DNA of 64,000 nucleotides, from positions 122,011,105-122,075,104 of the forward strand of contig NC_134572.1 in the NCBI RefSeq assembly GCF_050947875.1, in the 5' to 3' direction. Below, one piece after another: positions 24,196 to 35,451 of the stretch (positions are counted from its first letter, which is position 1; the number at the start of each line of letters is the position of its first letter). A program made the position numbers and the translations under genes. This DNA comes from Dermacentor variabilis. Taxonomy: Eukaryota > Arthropoda > Arachnida > Ixodida > Ixodidae. The notes under the pieces are model-generated. The model was given only the letters and a program-made list of their open reading frames with translations, was not told where the DNA came from and ran no database searches.

Positions 24196-24430
24196 CCCGC
24201 CGTGGTTGCTCAGTGGCTATGATGTTGGGCTGCTGAGCACGAGATCGCGGGATCGAATCCCGACCACGGTGGCCGCATTTCGATGGGGGCAAAATGCGAA
24301 GCCATCCGTGTACTTAGATTTAGGTGCACGTTAAAGAACCCCAGGTGGTCAAAATTTCCGGAGTCCTCCACTACGGCGTGCCTCATAATCAGAAAGTTGT
24401 TTTGGCACATAAAACTCCATAATTTATTTT
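24196..24430 (+). mobile_element. tRNA-derived SINE (Ruka-like), copy A
   Basis: The head cccgccgtggttgctcagtg carries an A-box-like element; a B box (gggatcgaatccc, about 24249-24261) follows. The body contains taggtgcacgttaaagaacc and ggagtcctccactacggcg, and the copy ends in an AT-rich tail. Closely related sequence occurs at 30038-30282 and 37708-37943 on the minus strand. A 14-bp probable target duplication (24182-24195 and 24431-24444, two mismatches) flanks it. From memory this is the tick SINE Ruka. Confidence 0.85.
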
Positions 24431-24444
24431 TTTTCCTTTTTTAA

Positions 24445-25077
24445 TTTCCCCAGTTCTTCCTTCATCAACATCACAAATAGTTTGACGACCCACTTATGTG
24501 CCAAAGAACAAAGGGCACCACATCGACATTACCAGGTCAGTTTGAACAATATATTAGCGATTGATATTCCAGTATTGCATTGCTTCAAGGGACAAGGTCA
24601 GATTTCATTGGGAAACGGTTTCAAATTATTGGCACTGACAGACGCTACTGCTTTGGCAGCCTCTCTTTCTTTCTATTTACAAAGAGCCTCGTTAGCTTTA
24701 TAACTAGGTCTGCCATTATTGTTCGCGAGCGCTATGTATTTCTGAAGCATTATACGTACATAAAAGATTTACGTGGTTAATGATGTCTCCTAATGACAAG
24801 GAACCGAGGACACTTATGAATAGCAATTTTAAAGATGGAAGTGCCTTTAAGAGCCACTAAGTTTTCTCCCACATTTTTTATGCGCGCATTTTATCCTAAT
24901 GACTCCCTGGGTATTGTACTAATACGTGAACAGAGAAGCCGATCAATTGTACGCTCCGGACGGTCAACATTATTACAGAAACCCACGCAAGAATGCGAGC
25001 TTTAACGCTTTCCGAACCCTTTACGGACGGAGTTTAAGAGAATAACAGAGTATATAATACCAGTGTATATGCAATTT
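24445..25077. other. No gene recognised
   Basis: AT-rich flank between the SINE and retrotransposon copy 2. Confidence 0.5.
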
Positions 25078-27211
25078 TACGGTCATCGACCATAATATTA
25101 CTAATTCCCTCCTGAATGACGACAGCCCAACGTTTATACGAGGCGGGAATTATGGCAGTTGTCTTGACCTAGATTTCGCCTCCAGCTTTTTCACAAGATG
25201 TGCTAAATAGTTTTCGGATATCGAGACACAGGGAAGTGATCCCATTCCCACGTACCTTGTCATCAAAGTCATCACCAGGTCCTTCCCACGGAACACCATT
25301 CGATTAAATTATTGGACTAATTTTACTTCCACAATGGAAGATGCTTGTCCAGAGGGCTTGTACTCTGGATTAGAGGAGCCAATGAAGTTCAATGCGAGAC
25401 GCCACGCGCTCAGTCACAATTTCGTTGAAGCACACGGATTTGGAAATAGAGTTGGAGCGACTTCATGCACTCCGTCGTCGCGCGGAGGGGTGTTATCAGC
25501 GTACAAAATCCATCGAAGCCCTTAGGACAGCCAAAAGACTAAAAAAAAAATCAACGTCACACGGATAGATTGGCAAGCCGACGTTGGACAATGTTTTGCC
25601 AGTCACTAGACCCCCGAAAGCCACTTTCTCACATGTCGAGAACCATACGTGCTCTGCGTTCCCTCCCTGAACAACGTTTCCCATTCAAAGCGCTGGCGCT
25701 CTTCCAGGGGCGACTGGATGCTGATGTTGCAGAAAACTTTTGTGCAAGGATCGCTAGCCAAGCAACCGGTTCAAGCTCTCCAGCCCCCTGTCACATCCCT
25801 GTTTCATGTGACTGTAGCATGGATCTTCCTTTCACAATGGAGGAACTAGAAGCGGCTCTTGCCCTATTGAGGCGCTCTTCAACCCCGGGACCAGATGGAA
25901 TATGCTACCGCGCTTTGAACAACCTGAGCGATGGCGCACGGACAGAATTGTTACATCTATACAACGTATTTTGGCAAGATGACATGGTTCCCGAAGAATG
26001 GAAGGCAATGCCGCTTGGTCCCGCTCGTGAAGCAAGGCAAGTCCCTACTTGAACTTACCACATACCGCCCAATAACGCTGGCCATCTGTGTGGGAAAGAT
26101 AGCACAAAAGATTACCTTTGCCCGCTTGGAGTGGTACCTAGAACACTACAACATGTTACCAAATTGACTGGCTGGTTTTCTTCGAGATCGCTCATCAGTA
26201 GACAGTGTTGTTGATCTCGCTACGTATGTTCAGCATCAAAAGTTACGCAAAAGATTATCTGCAGCTTTGTTCTTGGATGCCAAGAGGGCATACGATAATG
26301 TATCTCACGAGGCTATCCTCGATGCTGTTGAGAAGGTTGGCCTAGGTAGTCAAGTTTTCCAATGGATTTCCCATTACCTTTTTATGAGATAGATCGTTCT
26401 TTGTATGTACCGGCGACGTTCAAACCGCATGACACTACACCTATCGAGGTGTTCCTTAAGGCGGTGTACTAAGTCTTACCCTATTAAACCTCACACTCAT
26501 TGGTCGTATTGATCATCGGCCAGCAGTGATCAAAATATCAATGTACGCAGACGACATATGTATATGGACTTCGGGTGTGACACGTCCTCAGATACGTGCA
26601 AGGCTTCAAAAAGCTGCTACCCTTACAGCTATACACCTCCACAACCAAGTCATTCACTCGCAAACCAATAACACCGTACGCCACCTCAATAAATGACCAG
26701 ATTATCTCTTATGAGATGACTCACAGATTTCTTGGCATAATCATTCATAGAGATCTCTCATGGAGCCCGCACGTGGCCTACTTGAAACAGCGTCTGACGG
26801 GAATCTCCCAGTTTTTCAAGTTTCTGGGCGGAAAGACTTGGGGAATATCAGTGCATGCAATGTTGGAATTGTGCAGGGCTCTTTTTTGGGGCTTCTTGAG
26901 GTAGTTTGCCCCTACTGACCAACATTTGCCAGACAAATCTTCGTGCTCAATAGGCTATTCAAGCTCGGGCTCTGAGGGTTTGTATTGGTTTGCCAAAATG
27001 CACATCGAGAGTAGCGACTATTGCGATCGCCCGGGACCAACTCATACAAACACACATCGCGGTGGAAGTGTTCAGAGTAAACATTAGGCACTTTGCTCGT
27101 GCCCGTTCCCACCATCTGGCAACACTACCATCAGGAAGGCCGCAGCATCATTTTGTACTACGATTTCGCATTATTGCACCTGCCTTCCATGAGGCTTCAG
27201 TCCGCAACTAA
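25078..27211 (+). pseudogene. Endonuclease tail and reverse transcriptase of copy 2
   Basis: The endonuclease end reads FSDIETQGSDPIPTYLVIK, where the usual SDH catalytic motif has become SDP. The linker follows (VGATSCTPSSRG region), then the RT frame 25570-26052 with RRSSTPGPDGICYRALNN. A frameshift near 26020 leads to LLELTTYRPITLAICVGK. Past a stop at 26164 come LFLDAKRAYDNVSHEA (motif A aspartate) and, near 26535-26560, ISMYADDICIW with both catalytic aspartates intact. The thumb, 26596-26904, has THRFLGIIIHRDLSWSPH. Frames change at least five times, so no functional enzyme is possible. Confidence 0.88.
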
Positions 27212-27229
27212 GCCGTCGATTCCTCCATC

Positions 27230-28230
27230 GTGTTTGGCTCGACTTGCAGTGCACGTCACCGTACCAGGAATCAGGAAAAATCTGCGCTGTCATTACCTGC
27301 TCTTAAACAACTAACACTACTCCTTTTGCGCGATAAGTACGCCGACCCCGTACATATTTATACTGATGGATCGGCAACTCTCCAGTGTTCCTCTGGAGCC
27401 GTGGTTTTCCCAGCGAAAGCCACCACCATCAGTTTCAAGACACGTCACCGAACGACACCGATTGGTGTGGAACTTGCAGCTCTTCGCGCTGCACTTCGTC
27501 TCGTCAGCCAAGAACAACCTCGAAGATGGTCAATATTCAGTGACACGAAGGCAGCACTGCAGTCCTTGCTGTCAGTCCTGCGGCGTGGAACACAAGAACA
27601 ACTGGTATTCGAGATTAGAGAACTAATCCATACCTTGACTGAGAAATGACATCACGTGACATTTCAGTGGCTTCCAAGTCACTGCGGCGTCATAAGGAAC
27701 GAACACGCCGATAACGCTGCTCGGTCAGCTCTTCAAGGAGATGAAAAGGAGCCGATATCATTATCAAGGACAGATGCCGCTAGAAAACTTCGAATGCTCA
27801 GCCGTTGTATCCCGTTCTCCTTGTGGAACGCAGGAAGTTTTCAAAACAACTGGCTGCACAACCTACGCTCCTCTTTACGCCTTTGAATTCCAGCTGGACT
27901 CGGCGGTCGCGAAGCTACCCTGCTTTGTCGATTGTAGCTAAGGGTGGCCTTCACTTCGTCTTTTTGGTTTCCGAATCGGATGGGCCGGCGACGCCTCGTG
28001 TGATGACTGTGGTAACGAGGAAACTCTTGAACGCCTTCTCTGTGACCGTCCTCACCACAATTTACAGAGATGATCACTCGTAATCGCGATAGCGCGCATT
28101 GACCGAAGACTTCTAACAGAGGAACTTACTTTAAAATGCCGCCATCACAAGGTCATCGTAGCAGAGGGCGACAAGAGCACTGTTGCAGTTTTTAAAGGCA
28201 ACAGAATTGGACAAGCGGCTGTAGCCTGAA
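27230..28230 (+). pseudogene. RNase H and C-terminus of copy 2
   Basis: The frame 27230-27649 holds all early RNase H motifs: HIYTDGSATLQCSSGAVV (D), GVELAALRAALRLV (E) and WSIFSDTKAALQSLL (D). After one stop at 27647-27649 the frame 27656-27886 continues FQWLPSHCGVIRNEHADNAA, giving the final H and D. This domain is nearly complete except for that stop. The C-terminal knuckle region (to about 28230) is scrambled. Confidence 0.85.
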
Positions 28231-28380
28231 CTGATGTTTATAGAGCTGCAACTGCTACTGTGCTGTGCGTTGACAGTATGCGACGACAGTGACCGACTGT
28301 GATTGTATGTCTGTGCTCCTTTCTTTCTTTACCTCTACTATGTTATCACTTTACCTCCCAATCCCCTTTCTTCCCAGCGT

Positions 28381-28450
28381 AGGGTAGCAAACTGGATCTT
28401 CCCCTTTGGTTAACCTGCCTGCCTTTCCCGTTTCCTCTCTCTCTCTCGCT
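28381..28450 (+). repeat. 3' UTR end of copy 2 with (TC)n tail
   Basis: agggtagcaaactgg then a ggttaacctgcctgcctt stretch and a tctctctctctc tail, matching 8871-8946. Confidence 0.75.
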
Positions 28451-28529
28451 ACAGTTGCATTTGTACCATGGTAATTAAATGTTTATTACCTGCATATTAT
28501 GTTACTCTGATGGTGAAAAAAATACGAGG

Positions 28530-28985
28530 ACCCCTAAGCACCTCTTATGAGTTGTAAATGAGAAAGCATTAATGTACATGTGAAGGTGGCTGAGCGCTGC
28601 TTCGAGTTATAAATTCCTCGTGGGCAAACGAGCGTGTTCACACGCTTGGCGCGTTTTGCTTTGGCCTTACTGAGCCGCAGTTAGAACTCAAGCGAGAGCT
28701 TGCGCGGAAAAGGAACAGTCGGATAACACAGGCTTTGGACACCGAGAGCGAGGGCGATTTGACATCCCAGCTATGCCCTCTCCCCTCCCGCGACATCTGG
28801 TGCGCTATTGTGGTCACAGATGTTCCTTGCACACGCTCTGCTCCGTCGAGGCGTGCTGGTGACGTGGTGTCGTTGCCAATAGGAATTTATCTGCCGTTTC
28901 GCTGCTACCGATAATGGACGCCGGCTTTCTCGTTCAATGGGCTATTTTACGTTTTAGCATCAATAAGTGAGTGTGAGACGCCGTC
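28530..28985 (+). repeat. Dispersed repeat, copy 1 (partner 56590-57130)
   Basis: Three collinear blocks match 56590-57130. They are ttatgagttgtaaatg near 28548, an internal gagagcgagggcg...atgccctctccc block near 28743-28791, and gccgtttcgctgctacc...gcatcaataa near 28894-28968. Spacing between blocks differs by up to ~90 bp. The element type is unknown and no coding potential is apparent. Confidence 0.55.
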
Positions 28986-29169
28986 AACAGAGGTCCATTC
29001 ACCACGGCCTCAGCGTAACTGCCAAACCACTGGACAACGTTAGGAGGACATTATTAAACGGTTAAAACCGGCTGCAGAAGCGATAATCGCAGCACCTTGT
29101 CGAGGATGGCCAACAAAATAGTCAGAGAGAACATACGAGGTGTGCTAAAAAATTTTTATACTTTTGCTC

Positions 29170-30024
29170 ATCAGAAGTACGTTTATTGATCAGGGCGTAC
29201 AAAAGCACGATTCCTAGCACATTTGTGTCCTTGGTAATGCACACACTTCTCCCAGCGTTCCCGCCAATGTTGGAAACACTTATAGAACGTGTCTTTTCAA
29301 ATAATGATCAGCCTGGCCATCGCATCCCGCATGGTGTGTTCTACTTACTCAAATCTGGTTCTTTTAAGCGGAAATTTCAGCTTGGAAAATAGCCAAAAGT
29401 GACACAAAGCAGTGTCGAGGGAGTAGGGAACCTTGCGAACCACAGGAATGTTGTGTTCGGCGAAGAAAGTCTGAATGGGATGTGCTGAATTGGCAGGTTC
29501 ATTGTGATGAGGGAGCTGCCAAGTTCTTGCTGCCCACAGATTGACGCGTTTGCACCGTACAGAAGGACGAAGACAACGGAGGCCGTCCTGATAGCATGCC
29601 TTTGTCATGGTTTGGCCTTGTGGTGCATACTTATGAGGCACCGCCTCACGGGAACGAAAAAAGAAAGGTCAACATCACCCTGACATTGCTGCTGTCCTGC
29701 CGTGCCTTTTTTTGACTCGGGCATGTCGCATGCTTCCAATGTGACGCCTGCATCTTAGTTTCTTGGTCGTGCCTACAATCCCATTACGTATCGTCTGTCA
29801 TCACGGTGTTCAGAAAGTTGGGGTTACCGTTTGCATTGTCCAGCAGTTTCTGTGTGGTTTCTAGACGAAGTTGCTTCTGCTTCATTGTTAGCAGTTTCGG
29901 TACGACTTTCGCGGACACTCTCATCGTGCCCAACTCCTGGGTCAAAATTGAATGTGCTGATCTAATGCTCACCTCGAACTCGTTCGCAAGTTCTCGGACT
30001 GTGATGCGATGGCCCTCCATGACC
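29170..30024 (-). pseudogene. Mariner transposase, middle and C-terminal part
   Basis: This cut-and-paste transposase piece starts with the second helix-turn-helix region (GHRITVRELANEFEVSIRSA, then LGTMRVSAKVVPKLLT). Next comes the first catalytic block TVMTDDT (first D kept) followed by a stop. A basic block follows (SQKKARQDSSNVRVMLTF), then HHNEPANSAHPIQTFFAEHN and a segment ending LFSKLKFPLKRTRFE. In the block usually reading HHDNAPAH the aspartate codon is missing, and the third catalytic aspartate (PCD) is histidine (LCH). After the stop near 29342-29344 the C-terminal tail (KDTFYKCFQHWRERWEKCV) persists in another frame. Inactive. Confidence 0.85.
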
Positions 30025-30037
30025 AAAGTTCGACATT

Positions 30038-30282
30038 AATTCATTTAAATTAAATTATGGGGTTGTACGTGCGAAAACCACTTTCTGATTATGAGGCACG
30101 CCGTAGTCGAAAACTCCGGAAATTTCGACAACCTGGGGTTCTTTAACGTGCACCTAAATCTAAGCGCACGTTTGTTTTCGCATTTCCCCCCATAGATATG
30201 CGGCCGCCGTGGCCGGGATTCGATCCCGCGACCTTGTGCTCAGCAGCCTAACACCATAGCCACTGAGCAACCACGGCGGGTC
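30038..30282 (-). mobile_element. tRNA-derived SINE (Ruka-like), copy B, inserted in mariner
   Basis: The head on the minus strand is cccgccgtggttgctcagtg with B box gggatcgaatccc; the 3' end is AT-rich (30038-30058). It is bracketed by aaagttcgacatt (30025-30037) and aaagtccgacatt (30283-30295), a 13-bp duplication with one mismatch lying in transposase coding sequence. Confidence 0.9.
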
Positions 30283-30295
30283 AAAGTCCGACATT

Positions 30296-30503
30296 CTCAT
30301 ATGTTGAGTGTCTACCTGAAGCGATTTGTTGTCCACTGATGCGCAGCCATCTTCCAAGCGGTTTTACCACTCCTTTATCCGAGAGGTGCTCATGGCATCA
30401 TCCTTCAAAGCCTGTTGAATCTTGCGAATACTTTCCACTTGGGTGCCGCCAAGCTCTTGGCAAAATTTGAAGCTATATCACTGCTCATGCTCTTCCGCCA
30501 TTT
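30296..30503 (-). pseudogene. Mariner transposase N-terminal fragment
   Basis: From an ATG at 30501-30503 the frame reads a mariner-like first helix-turn-helix: FKFCQELGGTQVESIRKIQQ, then ALKDDAMSTSRIKEW, a stop (TGG to TGA/TAA-type change) and NRLEDGCASVDNKSLQVDTQ. There is an earlier stop after about 7 codons. This domain binds the terminal repeats. It would join the downstream part across the SINE with a one-base frame change. Confidence 0.8.
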
Positions 30504-30600
30504 TACAACTTACTGCAATCCGACAGGCGCTCACTACTCGTCCAGACCCATAGGCCGACTGCCAGCATCAGACACTTTCTGTGGGCGGAAAAAAAACCGT

Positions 30601-31260
30601 AAGAAGGCTCTCGTACTTCATTCGTTCACATGGGAAAGAAGAATGTTCAATATTCTTTTTAAAACACCTCCTATAGCGCTGAGTGTGCCCAACCACATTT
30701 TCTTTATCGTCGCCGTATTTTGGAACCCGTTGCGTTTACCCTTCGTAAAAGGTCACATTAAGGCACAAAAACATTATTGGACGAAACTCCTAAGAAGGAC
30801 ATACACTGCGATATGAGAAATATTACGCACTCTTATTTACAGACACAGTAGCAGGCGTAGGCGCAATCAAACAATCATTCGTTCGAATGAAAAGCTGTTG
30901 CTCAGCTTTCCTTTGGCATCTTCCGTTCCAAACACAGAACATGCTTCGGACTGTTTACATTGAACAAGCTGCGCTTCACTGGGTGACACTGTAGGTAAGC
31001 TGCATTACAATTTTCAGCGAGCAAAAGCAGGAAGGGTTGTTTTTGTCGAAGTAGCCATGTCTAAGAAATAAGCTCGTTCCCCATGTAAATATATAGAATT
31101 AATCATAAAGGTTTAAGGTTTGGCCGAGCACAGTACTTTACTTTGCTTTATTATTATTATTATTGTATTAATCTAAATTTGTAACAACATGTGGCTTGCA
31201 CGCGCTCGTCTCATCTGCAAACTTACAAGACATTTCCTCACCCCACTTCTGTTCCTCAAA
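30601..31260. other. No gene recognised; (ATT)n near 31145-31165
   Basis: AT-rich, with a short att trinucleotide run. No coding character. Confidence 0.5.
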
Positions 31261-31261
31261 T

Positions 31262-31520
31262 CGTTCCCATTAATTTGTCGTCGATTACTGAAATACGGCT
31301 CAGTGGCGTGGAATGGCACCAGCAATTCGAATAGCACAATAATGAAGCTTGTACAGAAAACTCCATGAGTACACTTCCGTTACATCCTGCATACATTGTG
31401 GTACACATGTCTTCTTTCGTCTTGAAGATCAATCAAGGAATTATTAGATGCACGGATCTGCTTTAAGTTTAAGTACGGGTTCCACAGAAGACAACGAAGG
31501 AACATATATCCTTCCAAGTT
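31262..31520 (+). pseudogene. Possible C-terminal RT fragment of a CR1-like element
   Basis: One frame reads LLKYGSVAWNGTSNSNSTIM, then KLVQKTP and a stop, like the end of CR1-type RTs ('L.YG...W......I..LQ'). Downstream text is degraded. Boundaries and identity are uncertain. Confidence 0.35.
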
Positions 31521-32383
31521 CCTGCTTCTTCCAGCAGACACTCGCCTCTCTCCAGCATCAATAGTTTATACACCTGTCATATTCTCCATCCTGATATATT
31601 TCAATACGTTGTTCTCTTCCTTTAGTTCCGAGCTTCGAACTTTCTCTTGAGGCTTCTTTCTAGCGGCACCCTTCTCCTGTCTTTTCATAGTTTCTCTCCT
31701 TTTGAATATGAGTGTAATGTATATGTAAGCCATTCTGTAGCATTCCTGCGTTTACTATCCTCGTGTACTTGTTGATCCTGTTTTTTTTTGCACATTCTAT
31801 TTTCTGTCCTGCTAATTTCGGTCGCTATTATTTAAATTTGACTTATCTTTAATTTGTTTTTCTGTGCGCCAGTATTCAAGTTTTATCAATTGCGTCCGTA
31901 TGTGCCACATGATATAACGCTGTGCTTTTAGATATTGTCTAGTTGAATAGGAAATGCTGGTGTAACACCAATAAAATTTCAAAAGACGCCTGATGTCTCG
32001 CGAGTAATACCCGCTGCAGCTTACAGGTCTTTATCATCGTGCTTACAAACTATACCAGTCTGTCTGGTATCTCCCTATGACGTTCACAATACACCCAGGT
32101 ACAAGTTGTTGCCAACAACCTATGAATCTTGTGCCTAAACATTTTACCCCGCCGCCACGCAGTGTCCGTCGAAGCTATCCTCCGGCTGCTACCCATTATG
32201 AAGTATTGCCCAAGAAATAGTTGCATTGTCAAGAGGAAGAAAAATATTCAGGACATGTATAAAATATGCTATAATAAAAACATGTACGGTGTACCTGATT
32301 AAATCAAACAGGCGAGGTGACTCTTTGCCGCGGGCCCGTTTCCAAGGGGATGCCAATAAATGATCATAATTATAGTTATCCTC
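31521..32383. other. No gene recognised
   Basis: T-rich sequence; could include the 3' UTR of the preceding fragment. A caataaaattt near 31969 is a possible polyadenylation-like site. Confidence 0.4.
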
Positions 32384-32680
32384 ATCATTAGCATCGTATC
32401 GTGCCACTTGTCACGCGATGTCCGCTGCGTAGCGTCGATACGTGCTCACTTTGCATTGCAACTGCATATTATCACAACAGGTGGCACGCCATGTAGCAGT
32501 TGCACGTTGTGTATAGCTGTACTCGGTTAGGTCAAGCAGGCTCGGGACTGTTTGTTACCGCCCCATATCGAAGTAGATTCCAATCATCATCATCGACAGC
32601 ATCGTATCGCGCCACGGGTCTCGGGATGTGACATGTCTGCCGCGTAGTCTCGATACGTGTGTTTACTATTCGGTGCACTT
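32384..32680 (+). repeat. Direct repeat pair upstream of Helitron fragment (32391-32453 and 32597-32668)
   Basis: agcatcgtatcgtgccac...gcgtagcgtcgatacgtg and agcatcgtatcgcgccac...gcgtagtctcgatacgtg are about 200 bp apart. The second leads directly into the Helitron-like ORF, so these may be two copies of that element's leader. Confidence 0.55.
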
Positions 32681-32681
32681 G

Positions 32682-32970
32682 ATGGCATATCCTCGCAAGG
32701 TACCAACCGCTGCTGAAGAAGCTAATCGTCGAAATACGCGCACCGCATCAACGAGGCAACGTTGGGCTCTGAAGACCGCTGCGCAGAGCGCGAAAAAGCC
32801 GTAGCTCGCCGTCGACGCCTGGAGGACAGTTAATATCGTCCTCGTGAAAACGACACGAAATGACTTCGCCGCGAAGACCCTCTTCTGCGTGCTTCCGAAA
32901 ATGGAAATCCTATGGACCCGCTCCTCCAACTTAGGCTGTGGCTGCGCTGGGTGTTCCGCGCAGGACTGAT
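32682..32970 (+). pseudogene. Helitron-type N-terminal repeat fragment
   Basis: From ATG 32682 the frame gives MAYPRKVPTAAEEANRRNTR and more basic text. After a frameshift near 32785 it gives REKAVARRRRLEDS, stop, YRPRENDTK, stop, LRREDPLLRASENG. The last two units repeat at 17 residues. The same REDP-R-A-EN unit recurs at 48320-48640 on the other strand beside helicase and endonuclease remnants, so this is assigned to the same Helitron family. The rest of the protein is absent. Confidence 0.6.
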
Positions 32971-32999
32971 TTTTTCGAAACGGATAAAAAAATAACTCA

Positions 33000-34140
33000 T
33001 GCACTGCTGAATTGCTGAAGCACGTGGATATGTCAAATACGTATCTGTTTTACGTTATTGTTTTGGCTGCTGTAGCTTTACTGCTCGCATCTCTTTACCT
33101 TCACTGCTTTTAAGTAACTGCGTCTTCTTACGCCCACCTATGAAGCTTCTCTTAGTCCTTCGGTTGCCCCCCCCCCTTTTTTTTTACCGCAGAAGCTGTT
33201 TATAGTTAAGGATCATTTAGAATTCTAATATCAGAATGGGACCAAAACTACGTCATCTTGAACTATGGCAGCGCCTGCTCCTTGAAAACCCACTTACCCA
33301 AGTCACAGGATGTGGATCGGCAAGTGGGTTCACCTCATTTTGACAGCAAAGTTGCAGTGTTACATTGATGGTCTTCTTGAGATGGGTTCGCAATATCCGT
33401 GAATGCAGGCGTAGCCTATATGGTAACTTACAGCCGTCTAGCAAATGTCACTGGCTAGGATTGGCGTGGCTTCAAGTAGCACTTGTCGCTTATCACCTAT
33501 CATTCACGCGAAATAAACAAGAGCACATGTCAAACGTTTAACGGGCTATCTAGAAAATTGTTAGAATACACATCACAAGCATCACATTAAGTTGGAGTAT
33601 ACATTCTATAGTTATTGATGCCCATTTTTGTTTGCGCAATTGCATGTATGTCCTATATATTATATATGTACACAAACTGCGAGTCGCCAGTACTATAGAA
33701 ATATAGTTCTGGATGCACGAACCTTGGCTCTCGCTTATGCGTGCGAGCTCGCGACTCGAGGCAATTTAAACGCTTATTGCGATTCGCAAACGTATGAACG
33801 CGTGAGTAAACATGTACAGATCTTTGTCCACTAGTAAAGTGCCGTTGCAGATTAACTTGTGCAGCGTGATGAAAAAATGGGCAAGAAATTCTTCGAACTT
33901 TCGGTTAACTTTTTTTTTTATTTTTAAGCTAGCACCTTTTTAACGTAGCACCTTGTTTAGCGGTGCTTCATGACAACCAGCCATAAATCTTTCGGGAGAA
34001 AACGCTGCGTCAACGCCAAATAGCTCGACTGGCAAAGTTGTGTAGCACCACCAGAGGAAGCGTCAATTGAAAAGCCTTTGAAACGAGCAAAGAATGATGC
34101 GACGGCGCTAGTCGTACATACTAATTATCGCCAAGATCGT
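33000..34140. other. No gene recognised
   Basis: AT-rich; T runs near 33174-33185 and 33910. No convincing ORF. Confidence 0.5.
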
Positions 34141-34142
34141 AC

Positions 34143-34645
34143 TTGAAAACCTCTTCGTTACGTTCTTGTTATCCCTCAAGAGAAAGGTATATAATAGCTG
34201 TGTCTTACCACTTACCAGTACTCACCTACGGGGCAGAAACCTGGAGGCTTACGAAAAGGGTTCTACTCAAATTGAGGACGACGCAACGAGCTATGGAAAG
34301 AAGAATGATAGGTGTAACGTTAAGGGATAAGAAAAGAGCAGATTGGGTGAGGGAACATACGCGAGTTAATGACATCTTAGTTGAAATCAAGAAAAAGAAA
34401 TGGGCATGGGCAGGACACGTAATGAGAAGGGAAGATAACCGATGGTCAGTAAGGGTTACGGACTGGATCCCAAGGGAAGGGAAGCGTAGCAGGGGGCGGC
34501 AGAAAGTTAGGTGGGCGGATGAGATTAAGAAGTTTGCAGGGACGGCATGGCCACAATTTGTACATGACTGGGGTTGTTGGAGAAGTATGGGAGAGGCCTT
34601 TGCCCTGCAGTGGGCGTAACCAGGCTGATGATGATGATGATGTTG
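34143..34645 (+). mobile_element. 5'-truncated RTE-type non-LTR retrotransposon
   Basis: An open frame of 158 codons (34143-34619) has the RTE-type RT C-terminus: LPVLTYGAETWRLTKRVL, TTQRAMERRMIGVTLRDKKR, KKKWAWAGHVMRREDNRWSV and SRGRQKVRWADEI. It ends in FALQWA. The 3' end (gccctgcagtgggcgtaacc, then (tga)n to about 34643) is the short tail expected of RTE elements. Only the last part of the RT is present. The frame is uninterrupted, suggesting a younger insertion than copies 1 and 2. Confidence 0.85.
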
Positions 34646-35416
34646 TTCCTATAGCACCCATCAGTCTCAGCTTATGACGTCATCGACGCTGGTTGAGAAA
34701 TCAGGTAACCATGTTTTGTTTTCTTCCCGCAAGGACTTGCTAGGACCTGTGAACGTGTTTTCGCTGAGTGCTGTTCTTAGAAACGTGGCGGCCTTCAGAT
34801 GGCGGTGCACGCGAAGTGAGGCATGCATGATGAACAACTGTAAATATATTTACAAAACAGAACATACCCGACGAGCTACAACAAGGAATGCTAGCAGTGC
34901 ACGCGGCGCAACACCATGTTCCCTGTCATACGGGAACCCGACATCACAGACGTACAGGCCAAACAGGAAGCGACCGTTGAACAGTGAGGACGGGCTAACC
35001 AGCCCCAACCATGAGGGCCAGGCGGCCCTGGTGGATATAGGGCACGGCAGACCGTCGTGATGCACTTCGTCGTGGACTGAGGACGCCACCCGCCGAGGGC
35101 AAGGGCTTCGCCGGCCCTTTTGATGGATAAGCTTTCTTACTACTCTTACTAAAACATCTTTTTCTTTTTGAAAAATTGGTTATTTCTGGAGCCTCTGTTG
35201 AACAGAAGACCGCTCCAGTAGGGTCTCGCACGCGGCAGTAACCAATCAGTGTGCGCATTCTTGCGGAAGGATCTTCAGGAAATGAGCGCAGTCATGGTTT
35301 TGCCCGCGGCTCCGATGGTTGGCTCTCACGTGTAGGCATAACCTTGCTCTTGTCGCCATGGTCACTGATGCTTCATTCTGTGCAGGACTGATAGATTCAC
35401 TCATTGATTGTGTGGT

Positions 35417-35451
<35 letters not shown>

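Larger units (their letters stand above)
25078..28450 (+). mobile_element. Non-LTR retrotransposon copy 2 (same family as 4600-8952)
   Basis: A 5'-truncated, heavily mutated copy of the same EN-RT-RNase H family. It begins inside the endonuclease (NDDSPTFIRGGNYGSCLDLD) and ends with the shared 3' UTR gggtagcaaac and (TC)n tail. Unlike copy 1 it retains the YADD motif. There are many frameshifts and stops. No flanking target duplication was recognised. Confidence 0.85.
29136..30600 (-). mobile_element. Mariner-family DNA transposon, dead, split by a SINE
   Basis: Minus-strand transposase text spans from an ATG at about 30500 to about 29170. The 3' terminus at 29136 reads cgaggtgtgctaaaaaat beside a TA dinucleotide (29134-29135), a typical mariner end. 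The other terminus is not clear, and 30600 is a guess. A SINE with a target duplication separates the transposase N-terminal ~70 residues from the rest. Confidence 0.8.

Noticed and set aside
24196..24270. tRNA-like sequence with A and B boxes
   Set aside because: It is the head of the SINE, repeated at 30038-30282 and 37708-37943 with the same body; not a free tRNA gene.
28082..28092. Another cgcgatagc motif as a MITE end
   Set aside because: Falls inside the retrotransposon copy 2 C-terminal region with no inverted partner.
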